From Aromatoleum petrolei (GTDB lineage: Bacteria > Pseudomonadota > Gammaproteobacteria > Burkholderiales > Rhodocyclaceae), in the NCBI RefSeq assembly GCF_017894385.1, contig NZ_CP059560.1:62001-126000 (forward strand): DNA of 64,000 nucleotides. Direction: 5' to 3'. Under the pieces are notes generated by a model. The model did no database searches and had not been told where the DNA came from. It saw only the letters and a program-made list of their open reading frames with translations. Below are positions 1 to 8,662 of the stretch, piece by piece. Made by a program: the position numbers and the translations under genes. Positions within the stretch are counted from its first letter, which is position 1; each line of letters starts with the position of its first letter.

Positions 1-920
1 CGGCCATCGCGCTTCGCGCGGTACAGCGCTTCGTCGGCGCGCGCGACCAGCGTGGCGAAACCGCCGTCGTCGCTGCGCTCGGGGCTCGTCACTGCAATGC
101 CGACGCTCACCGTGACGACGCGTGCCGCCGTCGAGTGCCGGTGCGTGATCGCCAAGGCCTCGACGGCCCTGCGCATCGACTCGGCGACGATCGCCGCGCC
201 CTGTGCGTCGGTTTCGGGCAGCACGACGGCGAACTCCTCGCCGCCGTAGCGTGCCACCAGGTCGACCGGCCGCCGGGTGTTGCCCGCGAGGGCGCGCGCG
301 ACCGCCTTCAGGCACTCGTCGCCAACCTGATGGCCGTATGCGTCGTTGAACTGTTTGAAGCAGTCGACATCGACCACCATCAGCGCAATCGACGCGCCAC
401 TGCGTGCGCCGCGCCGCCATTCGCGCGAGAGCGTGGCGTCGAAGGTGCGGCGGTTGGCGATCCCCGTCAGCCCGTCGAAGGCCGACAGGCGCGTCAACTC
501 CCGATTCGCCTCGTCGAGCTTGCGCGTGAGCGCCACGAGCGAGGCACGCATGTGGGCGATGCGCTGCATGGCCCACACCTTGGCCTTGAGCACCGCCTCG
601 GAAACCGGCTTGACGAGATAATCGTCGCCCCCCACGGCGATGCCGCGCTCGATGTCCTCGTCCTGAGTCCGCGCCGACAGGAAGATGATCGGCGTCCATT
701 CGCCATCGGACTCGAGCTGGCGTATCCGCCGCGCGACCTCGAAGCCATCCATCCCGGGCATCACGACGTCGAGCATGACGAGATCGGGGCGTGACTGCCG
801 GAAGGCCTCGATGCCCCCCTCTCCGTCGCGCCGATGCATGGTTTCGAGCCCCATTCCGCCGAGCATCCGGCAGATCAGGGCGGCACTCGTCACGGTGTCT
901 TCAATTACGAGAACCTTCAT
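1..920 (-). CDS. Response regulator with GGDEF diguanylate cyclase domain (3' end cut by window)
   Basis: Probable diguanylate cyclase making c-di-GMP under control of an N-terminal phosphoreceiver domain. The protein starts MKVLVIEDT. The receiver has its acidic pocket near residues 8-9 and the phospho-acceptor Asp in LVMLDVVMPG. A helical linker leads to a GGDEF domain starting at FDGLTGIANRRTFD and carrying an intact GGEEF active-site loop. About 306 residues are visible and the reading frame runs off the left edge, just after the ALYRAKR motif that normally closes the domain, so little is missing. It is divergent from the lytic transglycosylase gene. Whether an RxxD inhibitory site is present was not judged. 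No cognate kinase is adjacent. Confidence 0.88.
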   Translation of the reverse strand, partial: MKVLVIEDTVTSAALICRMLGGMGLETMHRRDGEGGIEAFRQSRPDLVMLDVVMPGMDGFEVARRIRQLESDGEWTPIIFLSARTQDEDIERGIAVGGDDYLVKPVSEAVLKAKVWAMQRIAHMRASLVALTRKLDEANRELTRLSAFDGLTGIANRRTFDATLSREWRRGARSGASIALMVVDVDCFKQFNDAYGHQVGDECLKAVARALAGNTRRPVDLVARYGGEEFAVVLPETDAQGAAIVAESMRRAVEALAITHRHSTAARVVTVSVGIAVTSPERSDDGGFATLVARADEALYRAKRDG

Positions 921-1000
921 GCCTGTCGATATCCCAGCGGATGGATAAAACCTTGTTATGGTATCAACTAAGTCCCGATATGTCGTCAGCGATTTCCGGT

Positions 1001-1029
1001 TTGACGCACTTTCTCCCCTGCCCTAGAGT
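1001..1029 (+). promoter_or_regulatory. Candidate sigma-70 promoter for the mltD-like gene
   Basis: A TTGACG hexamer at 1001-1006 is followed by a 17-nt spacer and TAGAGT at 1024-1029, 33 nt before the ATG at 1063. This is pattern matching only. Confidence 0.4.
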
Positions 1030-1062
1030 CCACCCTCTTTTCACGAACGAGGCGCCGGATTC

Positions 1063-2571
1063 ATGGCGATTCCTCTCCTGCGAATTCTCCTGCTGGTCAT
1101 CGCGCTGACCGCGGCGGCGTCCTCGGCCATTGCAGAGGACACCCCGGCTGGCGATGTCCTGCCCTCCAATGCCCCTGCGCCGGTCGACACCGCGCCGGCC
1201 GAAGCCAGCCCGCGTTCGCTCGGGAGCCTGCGCCCGCCATCGGCCGCGCGCAGAACGGAAGGCCTCGCCGCCTCGCCCGGCCAAGTACTGGAACTGCGTG
1301 ACCCTGCCCCGCGCGTCCTCACACTGGACCTCACACGCGATGCGAACGACATCTGGGACCGCATCCGGCGCGGCTTCGGCATGCCCGACCTCGATACCGA
1401 GACGGTCGCCGAACAGCAACTCTTCTACCTCAACCGTCCGGGATTCCTGAAACGGGTGTTCGAGCGCGGCGGGCGCTACCTCTATCACATCGTGGACGAA
1501 CTCGAACGCCGCGGCATGCCCACCGAGCTCGCCCTGCTGCCGATGGTCGAGAGCAGCTACAACCCGATGGCCTATTCGCGCGCGCGCGCCTCGGGACTGT
1601 GGCAGTTCATCCCCTCGACCGGGCGCAACTACAACCTGACGCAAGACAAGTGGGTGGACGAACGGCGCGACGTGATCGCCTCGACCAACGCCGCGCTCGA
1701 CTACCTCCAGACCATCTACGAGATGCACGGCGACTGGCACCTCGCCCTCGCCTCCTACAACTGGGGCGAAGGCGCCGTAGGACGGGCCGTGCAGCGCAAC
1801 CTCGCCGAGGGGCTGCCAGCCGAATACAGCCAGCTGCGGATGCCCGAGGAAACCCGCAACTATGTCCCCAAGCTGCAGGCACTGAAGAACATCGTCGCGC
1901 AGCCCGAGCTCTTCCACTTCGAGCTGCCCTACGTTCCGAACACCCGCCACTTCGTCACCGTAGACACCCCCGCCGGTATCGACCTCGCGACCGCCGCGCG
2001 CCTCGCCGAGATGCCGCTCGAGGAGTTCCTCGCGCTCAACCCCTCCTACAACCGTCCCGCCACCACGCGAGCCGATTCGCTGGTGATTCCGGTCGACCGC
2101 GCCGAACGCTTCCGCGCCCGCCTGGCCGAACATCAGAACAACGGCAAGCAGTGGCGCACCTACGAGATGCGCCGCGGCGACACCCTCGCGTCGGTCGCAC
2201 GCGACTTCGGCCTGTCGCTGAGCGAACTGCACCAGATCAACGGCCTCGATGCGCGCAGCCGCGTGAGCCCCGGATACACCCTGCTAGTCCCCAACGGCAT
2301 CGAACCCGACGGCGCGATCGCGGCGGCCCGGATGATTCCGCGCAACGCCGCGCTCGACACCAGCACGATCCCGTCCAAGGCGGACGCAAAGGGCGCGCAG
2401 GCGAAGGGCGGAAAGAAATCGGGGGCTGGCAAGACCTCGACCGGCAGGCGCGCGGCCGGCAAGAAGGCTTCGTCGGGGAACGCCAAGGCACCCGCGAAAT
2501 CGACTGCCAAGACCGCGCCGAAGTCGTCCGGCAAGACGACGACCTCCGCGCAGAAGAACCAGAAGCGCTGA
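1063..2571 (+). CDS. mltD: Membrane-bound lytic murein transglycosylase D-like protein (SLT + LysM)
   Basis: Probable cell-wall hydrolase that cleaves the MurNAc-GlcNAc bond of peptidoglycan to a 1,6-anhydro product. A signal peptide is visible (LLRILLLVIALTAAASSAIA). The SLT domain follows, with the catalytic Glu in the PMVESSYNP context and the family motifs ASGLWQFIPSTGRNY and ALASYNWGEGAVGRA. A LysM domain (YEMRRGDTLASVARDFGLS) lies at about residues 370-415. No lipobox Cys is obvious, so the protein may be periplasmic rather than a lipoprotein. The last roughly 65 residues are a low-complexity Lys/Ala/Ser/Gly tail, probably disordered and basic. It converges with the ABC ATPase gene, 15 bp away. 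Confidence 0.88.
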   Translation: MAIPLLRILLLVIALTAAASSAIAEDTPAGDVLPSNAPAPVDTAPAEASPRSLGSLRPPSAARRTEGLAASPGQVLELRDPAPRVLTLDLTRDANDIWDRIRRGFGMPDLDTETVAEQQLFYLNRPGFLKRVFERGGRYLYHIVDELERRGMPTELALLPMVESSYNPMAYSRARASGLWQFIPSTGRNYNLTQDKWVDERRDVIASTNAALDYLQTIYEMHGDWHLALASYNWGEGAVGRAVQRNLAEGLPAEYSQLRMPEETRNYVPKLQALKNIVAQPELFHFELPYVPNTRHFVTVDTPAGIDLATAARLAEMPLEEFLALNPSYNRPATTRADSLVIPVDRAERFRARLAEHQNNGKQWRTYEMRRGDTLASVARDFGLSLSELHQINGLDARSRVSPGYTLLVPNGIEPDGAIAAARMIPRNAALDTSTIPSKADAKGAQAKGGKKSGAGKTSTGRRAAGKKASSGNAKAPAKSTAKTAPKSSGKTTTSAQKNQKR

Positions 2572-2586
2572 ACGCCGCGGACCGCC

Positions 2587-4668
2587 TCAGGCGGGCCAGT
2601 GGCAGCGCACGCTGCGCCCGCCGCGCAGGTCGGTTACCGCCGGATACTGCGCACGGCAGATATCGGTCGCCCGCTCGCAGCGGGGGTGGAAGTGGCAGCC
2701 GGGCGGAGGCGCCAGTGGCGACGGCAGGTCGCCAGCCACCACCGGCCGCGTTGCGCGCTCGGCAGCGCCCGCATGCGCCGCGGTTTCGCGCGCGATATCG
2801 GGAACCGCCGCGAGCAGCGCACGGGTGTAGGGATGCGCCGGCGCGGCCAGCACCTTCCCCACCGGCCCCTGCTCGACGATGCGTCCCAGGTACATCACCG
2901 CAACGTCGTCGGCGAGCCAGCTCACCACGCCGATGTTGTGCGTGATGAAGAGATAGGCGAGATCGAACTCCGCCTGCAATTCGCGCATCAGGTTGAGGAT
3001 CTGTGCCTGCACCGACACGTCCAGCGCACTCGTCGGCTCGTCGCACACGATCAGCTTCGGGCGCACCGCAAGGGCCCGCGCGATCGCGATACGCTGACGC
3101 TGGCCGCCGGAGAATTCGTGCGGGTAGCGCAGCCTCATTTCCGACGTGAGTCCCACGCGCGCAAGCAAGGCATCGATCTGCTCCGCGCGCGCTGACGGAT
3201 CCTTCTCGACACCCAGCGCGAGCATGCCCTCCTCGATGATCTCGCCGACGCGCATGCGCGGGTTCAGGGACGCGAAGGGGTCCTGGAACACCATCTGGAA
3301 ATCGCGCCGCAGCGCGCGCAAGGCCGCGCGGGACAGCCCCGCGAGCGGCGTGCCGTCGAGGTACACCTCGCCGCCGGTCGGCGCGACGAGCTGCAGGATC
3401 GCCTTGCCGGCGGTCGTCTTGCCGCATCCGGACTCGCCCACCAGCGCCAGCGTACGGCCCGGCGCGAGCGCCAGGCTCACGCCATCGACGGCGCGCACGC
3501 GCGCCACCTCGCGCCGCAGGAGTCCCTTGCGCACCGGGAAATGCACCTGCAGGTCGCGCACATCGAGCAGGGGCGCCGTCCTTGTGGCGGCACGTTCGCC
3601 AGCCGCACCTGCCGAGGCCGCCGCGGCGGAGACCGCGGGCCTTTCGGCATGATCTTCCGCGTACAGATGACAGCGCACTGCCTGCGCTCCGACCGACTGC
3701 CACGCCGGGGCGTCGTGATGGCAGCGCTCGAACACGTCGGGGCAACGCCCGGCGAAGCGGCAGCCGGTGAAGACCTGGTCCAGCGGCGGCACATGCCCGC
3801 CCAGGGCCGCCAGCGGATGGCCGCGCTGGGCGTCGGTCGGCAGCGCGGCGAAGAGCTTGCGCGAATACGGGTGCAGGGGCGCGCGGAAAAAATCGTCGCG
3901 CGCGCCGGTCTCGACCAGCTCGCCCGCGTACATCACGCCGATGCGGTGCGCCATATGCGCCACCACGCCCAGGTCGTGGGTGATCAGCAGCATGCCCATG
4001 CCGCGCTCGGCCTGAAGGCGCGCGAGCAGGTCGAGCACCTGGGCCTGGATGGTCACGTCGAGCGCGGTCGTTGGCTCGTCGGCGATCAGCAGTTCCGGGT
4101 CGCCCGCGAGGGCCATCGCGATCATGACACGCTGCTTCATGCCGCCGGAAAACTGGAAGGGGTAATCGTCCAGCCGTCGCGCAGCGTCGGGGATCCCGAC
4201 CGCGTCAAGCAGGCGCTGTGCTTCCGCACGGGCCGCCGCGCCGCGCAGGCCGCGATGGCGTGCCAGCACCTCGCCGATCTGCGTCATCACGGTCATCACC
4301 GGATTCAGGCTGGTCGAAGGCTCCTGGAAGATCATCGCGATCCGGCCGCCGCGCACCTCGCGCATGTCCGCCTCGCTGCGGGCGAGCAGCTCGTCGCCGG
4401 CAAAGCGCACCTCGCCGCCAACGATGCGTCCGGCGTCGGGCAGCAGGCGCAGCAGGGCCAGCGCCGTCATCGACTTGCCGCAGCCGGATTCGCCCAACAG
4501 TGCAAAGGTCTCCCCCGCCGCGATCGAGAACCCGACGCCGTCGACCGGACGTACGGGCCGTGCGGCGGCGCCGATATGCACGCGCAAGTGCCGCACGTCC
4601 AGGAGCGGGGCGTCGATTGGTCGGTCCTCCTGCGCGGGCGGACGGTCGGTTCCGGCAAGTACGGTCAT
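2587..4668 (-). CDS. Double-ATPase peptide/nickel-type ABC transporter protein (DppD-DppF / GsiA-like fusion)
   Basis: Cytoplasmic ATPase predicted to energise uptake of peptides or similar solutes. Two complete nucleotide-binding domains are present in one 693-residue chain. Each has a GESGCGKS Walker A; the signature motifs are FSGGMKQR and FSGGQRQR; the Walker B regions are [12 protein letters not shown] and [12 protein letters not shown]. Each half ends with the oligopeptide-family C-terminal segment containing clustered Cys ([18 protein letters not shown]). The start MTVLAGTDR at 4668 is chosen because a longer in-frame extension would run over the slyD terminator. No permease or binding-protein gene is nearby, so the partners must be elsewhere. 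Substrate is unknown. Confidence 0.85.
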   Translation of the reverse strand: MTVLAGTDRPPAQEDRPIDAPLLDVRHLRVHIGAAARPVRPVDGVGFSIAAGETFALLGESGCGKSMTALALLRLLPDAGRIVGGEVRFAGDELLARSEADMREVRGGRIAMIFQEPSTSLNPVMTVMTQIGEVLARHRGLRGAAARAEAQRLLDAVGIPDAARRLDDYPFQFSGGMKQRVMIAMALAGDPELLIADEPTTALDVTIQAQVLDLLARLQAERGMGMLLITHDLGVVAHMAHRIGVMYAGELVETGARDDFFRAPLHPYSRKLFAALPTDAQRGHPLAALGGHVPPLDQVFTGCRFAGRCPDVFERCHHDAPAWQSVGAQAVRCHLYAEDHAERPAVSAAAASAGAAGERAATRTAPLLDVRDLQVHFPVRKGLLRREVARVRAVDGVSLALAPGRTLALVGESGCGKTTAGKAILQLVAPTGGEVYLDGTPLAGLSRAALRALRRDFQMVFQDPFASLNPRMRVGEIIEEGMLALGVEKDPSARAEQIDALLARVGLTSEMRLRYPHEFSGGQRQRIAIARALAVRPKLIVCDEPTSALDVSVQAQILNLMRELQAEFDLAYLFITHNIGVVSWLADDVAVMYLGRIVEQGPVGKVLAAPAHPYTRALLAAVPDIARETAAHAGAAERATRPVVAGDLPSPLAPPPGCHFHPRCERATDICRAQYPAVTDLRGGRSVRCHWPA

Positions 4669-4708
4669 CGGACGGGTATGGACGCGGAGTGAAACGAAAG
4701 AGGGATGG

Positions 4709-4731
4709 AAAAAGGGCCGCTTGCGCGGCCC
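4709..4731 (-). terminator. Rho-independent terminator of the bcp-slyD unit
   Basis: Read on the minus strand: a 7-bp GGGCCGC/GCGGCCC stem with a 4-nt loop, followed by five T residues. It lies 29 bp beyond the slyD stop. Confidence 0.75.
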
Positions 4732-4759
4732 CGTGGCAATGCTGCGACCGGTCGTCCGA

Positions 4760-5239
4760 TCAGTGGTGGTGGCCGCCCGCGCCGTGCACGTGGCCGTGCG
4801 CCAGCTCCTCGGCGGTCGCCGGGCGCACTTCCGCAATGGTCACATCGAACACCAGGGCGGTGCCGGCCAGCGGATGATTGCCATCGACAACGACCTTGCC
4901 GTCGGCGATGTCGGTGATGCGGTAGATCATCTCCTCCTCGCCGTCGTCGGTGACGCGCTCGAAGGACATGCCGACCTCGATGTTCTCGGGGAACTGGCTG
5001 ATGTCCTCGACCAGCACGAGTTCCTCGTCGTAATCGCCGAAGGCATCTTCGGGCTGCAGCTTGACCTTCAGCTGCTCACCGACCTTCTTGCCGTGCAGCG
5101 CCTCCTCAATGGCGGGGAAGATGCCATCGTAGCCGCCATGCAGGTAGACCAGCGGTTGCTGACCATCATCGATCATGTTGCCGTCCGGGTCGACGACGGT
5201 GTACTTAAGCGTTACGACGCTGTTCTTGACGATTTCCAT
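4760..5239 (-). CDS. slyD: FKBP-type peptidyl-prolyl cis-trans isomerase, SlyD family
   Basis: Predicted cytoplasmic prolyl isomerase and chaperone. The SlyD layout is visible: an FKBP half with YLHGGYDGIFPAIEEALHGKKVGE, an inserted chaperone flap containing LVLVEDISQFPENIEVGM, and the return strand HPLAGTALVFDVTI. The short C-terminal tail (GHVHGAGGHHH) is His-rich, as in nickel-binding SlyD, but shorter than the long E. coli tail. The start MEIVKNSVV is chosen for family fit; it overlaps the 3' end of the upstream peroxiredoxin gene by 35 bp. Nickel delivery is a family inference; no hydrogenase or urease genes are in view. Confidence 0.9.
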   Translation of the reverse strand: MEIVKNSVVTLKYTVVDPDGNMIDDGQQPLVYLHGGYDGIFPAIEEALHGKKVGEQLKVKLQPEDAFGDYDEELVLVEDISQFPENIEVGMSFERVTDDGEEEMIYRITDIADGKVVVDGNHPLAGTALVFDVTIAEVRPATAEELAHGHVHGAGGHHH

Positions 5240-5717
5240 TAGCTTTCTCTGTTTCCAGTTTCCTGACCAGTTCAAAAACCCCCGCCGCATGGCCGCGGGG
5301 GGTAACGTCGCGGAGTGCGTGACGGATGATGCCTTCCTTGTCGATCACGAAGGTCGTCCGCGCCACGCCCATCTTCTTCACACCATCGACTTCCTTGGGC
5401 TGCCAGACATCGTAGAGCCGGCACACCTCGGTCTCGACGTCGGAAAGCAGACGTATCGACAGGCCGTGCTGGTCGCGGAATTCGGCGTGGGTCAGGCAAT
5501 CGTCGGGACTGACGCCGACGACGATGCAGTCGTAGCGGGCGAATTCGTCTTCATGATCGGAGAAGTCGGCCGCCTGCATGGTGCATCCCGGCGTGTTGTC
5601 ACGAGGGTAAAAGTAGAGGACCACATGGTGCCTGCCGCGTTCTGCGGCGAGGTCGAAATCCTCCATGTCCGCATCCGGCAGCGAAAACGTTGGCGCGATA
5701 TCACCGATCTGCAACAT
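5205..5717 (-). CDS. bcp: Bcp/PrxQ-type thioredoxin-dependent peroxiredoxin
   Basis: Reduces hydrogen peroxide and organic hydroperoxides. The AhpC/TSA fold and the peroxidatic Cys45 in DNTPGCTMQ are clear. The second Cys found five residues later in E. coli Bcp is replaced by Ala50, so resolution would need another Cys (for example Cys66 or Cys76) or an external thiol. At 170 residues it is slightly long; the extra polar C-terminus is encoded in the region that overlaps the start of slyD, implying translational coupling. It is transcribed divergently from lexA with a 139-bp intergenic region. Confidence 0.88.
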   Translation of the reverse strand: MLQIGDIAPTFSLPDADMEDFDLAAERGRHHVVLYFYPRDNTPGCTMQAADFSDHEDEFARYDCIVVGVSPDDCLTHAEFRDQHGLSIRLLSDVETEVCRLYDVWQPKEVDGVKKMGVARTTFVIDKEGIIRHALRDVTPRGHAAGVFELVRKLETEKANGNRQEQRRNA

Positions 5718-5806
5718 GTGATCTCCCTGACGTCGTTGGATTCTAGCCGAGACACGAAGCGAACTCTACCTGCGTCTCCCCCGCTTGCGCTACACCGATT
5801 TAATGC

Positions 5807-5839
5807 TTGCGGATCAGCACAAGCTGTTTAAAATTACAG
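5807..5839 (+). promoter_or_regulatory. LexA (SOS) box and overlapping candidate promoter of lexA-imuA-imuB
   Basis: CTG-N10-CAG (5824-5839, CTGTTTAAAATTACAG) matches the LexA box form. It overlaps a candidate -10 TAAAAT (5829-5834); a weak -35 TTGCGG lies at 5807-5812 with a 16-nt spacer. It is 17 bp before the lexA ATG, as expected for autorepression. Confidence 0.8.
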
Positions 5840-5856
5840 TTACCCCGGAGAACCCC

Positions 5857-6468
5857 ATGAGCAACCGCGACCACAACCTGACCGCCCGCCAGAGCGAAAT
5901 CCTCGAGTTCATCCGCCAGACGGTCGAATCCGAGGGGCGTCCGCCCACGCGCGCCGAGGTATGCAGCGCATTCGGCTTCCGTTCGCCGAACGCGGCCGAA
6001 AGCCATCTGCGCGCACTCGCCGCGAAGGGCGCGATCCTGCTCGAGGAGGGGCGCGCGCGCGGCATCCGCCTTGCCCAAGGGCTCGGTCTGCCGCTGATCG
6101 GTCGGGTCGCGGCCGGCAGTCCCATCCTCGCGGTCGAGCACATCGAATCGCGCCACCAGATCGACCCGGCCCTCTTCTCGCCGCGCGCCGACTACCTGCT
6201 GCGCGTGCGCGGCATGAGCATGCGCGACGCAGGCATCCTCGACGGCGACCTGCTCGCCGTGCACCGCAGCCACGAGGCACGTTCCGGGCAGGTGGTGGTC
6301 GCCCGCGTCGAGGACGAGGTGACCGTGAAGACCTTCACCAGCAAGGGCCCCATCGTCAGCCTGCTGCCGGCCAACCCCGATTTCGCGCCCATCGTCGTCG
6401 ATACCCGCAGCACCCCCCTGACGATCGAGGGGATCGCCGTCGGCCTGGTGCGCAACGGCTCGCTGTGA
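5857..6468 (+). CDS. lexA: LexA repressor / self-cleaving SOS regulator
   Basis: Represses SOS genes and is inactivated by RecA-stimulated self-cleavage. Residues 1-70 form the winged-helix DNA-binding domain ([20 protein letters not shown]...PTRAEVC). The scissile bond is Ala86-Gly87. The serine protease dyad is Ser121 (GMSM) and Lys158 (VTVKTF). At 203 residues the length is normal. The ATG at 5857 is chosen because homologues start just before the LTxRQ motif and the upstream in-frame extension would cover the promoter and LexA box. imuA follows after 39 bp, so the repressor and the mutasome accessory genes form one SOS operon. Confidence 0.95.
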   Translation: MSNRDHNLTARQSEILEFIRQTVESEGRPPTRAEVCSAFGFRSPNAAESHLRALAAKGAILLEEGRARGIRLAQGLGLPLIGRVAAGSPILAVEHIESRHQIDPALFSPRADYLLRVRGMSMRDAGILDGDLLAVHRSHEARSGQVVVARVEDEVTVKTFTSKGPIVSLLPANPDFAPIVVDTRSTPLTIEGIAVGLVRNGSL

Positions 6469-6507
6469 AGCCTGCCGCCGTGATCCTCCTCCCGCCCCCC
6501 GCTTTCG

Positions 6508-7230
6508 ATGGCCGCCCTCGCCCAGACCACCCTCGCAGCCCTGCCGTCCGGCCTCGTATGGCAGGCGGACCGGCTCGCGCAGTCGGCCGAGGCGGGCATC
6601 GCCACCGGCTTCGCGGCGCTCGATGCCCAGCTGCCGGGCGGCGGCTGGCCCCGTAATGCGCTGATCGAACTGCTGTCCGACCGCCCCGGTATCGGCGAAC
6701 TCGGACTGCTGCTGCCCGTGCTGCACGCCCTGCCGGCCGATCGCTGGATCGTCTGGGTCGCCCCGCCCCATCTGCCCTACGCCCCTGCCCTCGTCGCAGC
6801 GGGGGTGCCGCTCGAACGTTTGCTGCTGCTCGAACCGGGCAACCACGCCGAAATCCTGTGGTCGGTGCGACAGGCATTAGCGTCGGGCGGCAGCAGCATC
6901 GTGCTCGCCTGGCTGGCACGTGCGGACACCGCCGCCTTGCGGCGTCTGCAACTCGCCGCCGAAAGCTCCGCGACCCCGCTGTTCCTGTTCCGTCCCGTCT
7001 CCGCCGCCCGGCAGCCCTCCCCCGCCGTCTTGCGCCTGCGGCTCGCTGCGAGCGACGGCGAACTCGCCGTGGACATCCTCAAACGGCGCGGCCCCGGCCT
7101 CGCCGCCCCGCTGTACCTGTCCCTCCCGCAACGACCCGGCCTGCGCCGCATTCCCGCCCTCAACGATGCTCTGGTTCGCCCTGATCCTGTCCGATCTGCC
7201 GCTGCAGGTATTCACGCGCGGCGTGGATGA
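6508..7230 (+). CDS. imuA: Translesion-synthesis accessory protein ImuA (RecA/SulA-like)
   Basis: Component of the ImuA-ImuB-DnaE2 mutasome used for damage-induced mutagenesis. The 240-residue protein has the typical start with a GFAALDAQLPGGGWPRNALIELL segment, a degenerate RecA-like core entrance without an intact Walker A GKT/GKS, and a strand region LRLAASDGELAVDILKRRG near the end. The gene sits 39 bp after lexA and its 3' end overlaps imuB by 65 bp, indicating translational coupling. Regulation by the LexA box upstream of lexA is inferred from this arrangement. The polymerase partner DnaE2 is encoded about 8 kb away rather than in the same operon. Confidence 0.85.
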   Translation: MAALAQTTLAALPSGLVWQADRLAQSAEAGIATGFAALDAQLPGGGWPRNALIELLSDRPGIGELGLLLPVLHALPADRWIVWVAPPHLPYAPALVAAGVPLERLLLLEPGNHAEILWSVRQALASGGSSIVLAWLARADTAALRRLQLAAESSATPLFLFRPVSAARQPSPAVLRLRLAASDGELAVDILKRRGPGLAAPLYLSLPQRPGLRRIPALNDALVRPDPVRSAAAGIHARRG

Positions 7231-8599
7231 GCCGGGCGAACTGGCGGTCGTCGAACACAGCCCCGGCGCGCGCGTGGTCGCGGCGACTGCCGCTGCGCTC
7301 GCGCGCGGCGTCGAACCCGGCCAGGGCGCGGCCGGCGCCCTCGCGGTCGCTCCGTCGCTGCAACTGCGCGAACGCGACCCGGCGCTCGAGGCCGCGACGC
7401 TGGCGGAGTTCGCCGCGTGGGCCACGCAATTCACGCCCTGCGTCAGCATCGACCCGCCCGATGGGCTGGTGCTGGAAACGAGCGGCAGCCTGCGCCTGTT
7501 CGGCGGCGTCACGGGGCTGGTGCGGCGCATCCGCGCCGGCCTCGCGCCGCTCGGCCTGGATGCCGCGATCGCCGCTGCCCCGACCCCGCTCGCGGCACGC
7601 TGGCTCGCGCGCACGCACCCGGGCCGGCAGCTCCGGGCCGCCGCCGAGTGGTGGCGCAAGCTCGACGACCTGCCCGTCGAACTGCTCGGCGACGGCGCCG
7701 AAGTATCCCGCGCCACGCTCGACCTGCTGCACGGCATCGGCGCCCGCCGCATCGGCGACGTCGCCCGCCTGCCGCGCGACGGGCTCGCCCGCCGCCAGGC
7801 CTCCGTCGTGCTCGACACGCTCGCGCGGGCCCGCGGCGAACGCCCCGATCCGCGCCCCTGGTTTCTGCCGCCGGAACGCTTCGAATCGCGGCTGGTCCTG
7901 CCCGCGAGCCTGCTGCACACCGAGCCACTGCTGTTCGCCGCCGGAAGGCTGTTTTCCGGGCTGTCCGCCTGGCTTGCCGCCCGCCATGCCGCGCTCGATC
8001 GCTGCCGCCTGCAGCTGGAGCACGAGGGCCACCCCGACACCGTGCTCGAGATCGTCACCGGCACGCCGGGGCGCGACGACGGGCGACTGCTGATGCTTGC
8101 CCGCGAACACCTCGCCGCGCTGCAGTTGCCCGCGCCGGTCGAGGCACTGCGCCTTCTCGCCGACAACCCGGTGGTCACCCCGGGGCGCACGCAGGACCTG
8201 TTCAGCGACCCCGACAGCGCACGCGACGCCGCCGCCCTGCTGCTCGATCGTCTGCGCGCGCGGCTGGGGCGCGAGGCGGTTCGTACCGTACATCCGGTTT
8301 GCGAGCACCGGCCCGAACGCGCCTGGCGCCTCGCCGACCCCGGACGCCCCGCCCCCCACAGCACCCCGCCGGCCACCGGCCCTCGCCCCCTATGGCTGAT
8401 GAACGAACCGCGCGCGCTCGACTCTATCCGCGCGCTGACGCTGCTGCGCGGGCCGGAACGCATCGAATCCGGGTGGTGGGACGGCGCCGACATGCGTCGC
8501 GACTACTACATCGCCCGCGCACCCGATGCCGCGCTGTGGTGGGTATTCGAGCAGCTCGACCCACCCGGTGGCTGGTACGTGCATGGTTTTTTTGGCTAA
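7166..8599 (+). CDS. imuB: ImuB, Y-family polymerase-like mutasome protein lacking catalytic acidic residues
   Basis: Scaffold of the error-prone mutasome, predicted to link DnaE2 to the sliding clamp. The 477-residue protein follows the Y-family fold (palm segment LETSGSLRLFGG, helix-hairpin-helix LHGIGARRIGDVARLPRDGLARR, little-finger region). The normal SIDEAYLD catalytic motif is replaced by LETSGSL, which is diagnostic for non-catalytic ImuB. The start is MLWFALIL at 7166, inside the end of imuA. A clamp-binding motif was not securely located. The C-terminal RDYYIARAPDAALWWVFEQ and DPPGGWYVHGFFG segments are typical of the family. Confidence 0.88.
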   Translation: MLWFALILSDLPLQVFTRGVDEPGELAVVEHSPGARVVAATAAALARGVEPGQGAAGALAVAPSLQLRERDPALEAATLAEFAAWATQFTPCVSIDPPDGLVLETSGSLRLFGGVTGLVRRIRAGLAPLGLDAAIAAAPTPLAARWLARTHPGRQLRAAAEWWRKLDDLPVELLGDGAEVSRATLDLLHGIGARRIGDVARLPRDGLARRQASVVLDTLARARGERPDPRPWFLPPERFESRLVLPASLLHTEPLLFAAGRLFSGLSAWLAARHAALDRCRLQLEHEGHPDTVLEIVTGTPGRDDGRLLMLAREHLAALQLPAPVEALRLLADNPVVTPGRTQDLFSDPDSARDAAALLLDRLRARLGREAVRTVHPVCEHRPERAWRLADPGRPAPHSTPPATGPRPLWLMNEPRALDSIRALTLLRGPERIESGWWDGADMRRDYYIARAPDAALWWVFEQLDPPGGWYVHGFFG

Positions 8600-8662
8600 A
8601 CTCGCTTCCCCACTCCCGGTTCCCGCCGGGAATCCTTCCCTCAACCCCGATCCCCCTCTTCC

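Noticed and set aside
2237..3745. A 502-codon frame overlapping the ABC ATPase in another minus-strand phase
   Set aside because: It carries no motifs, while the chosen frame has both ATPase domains.
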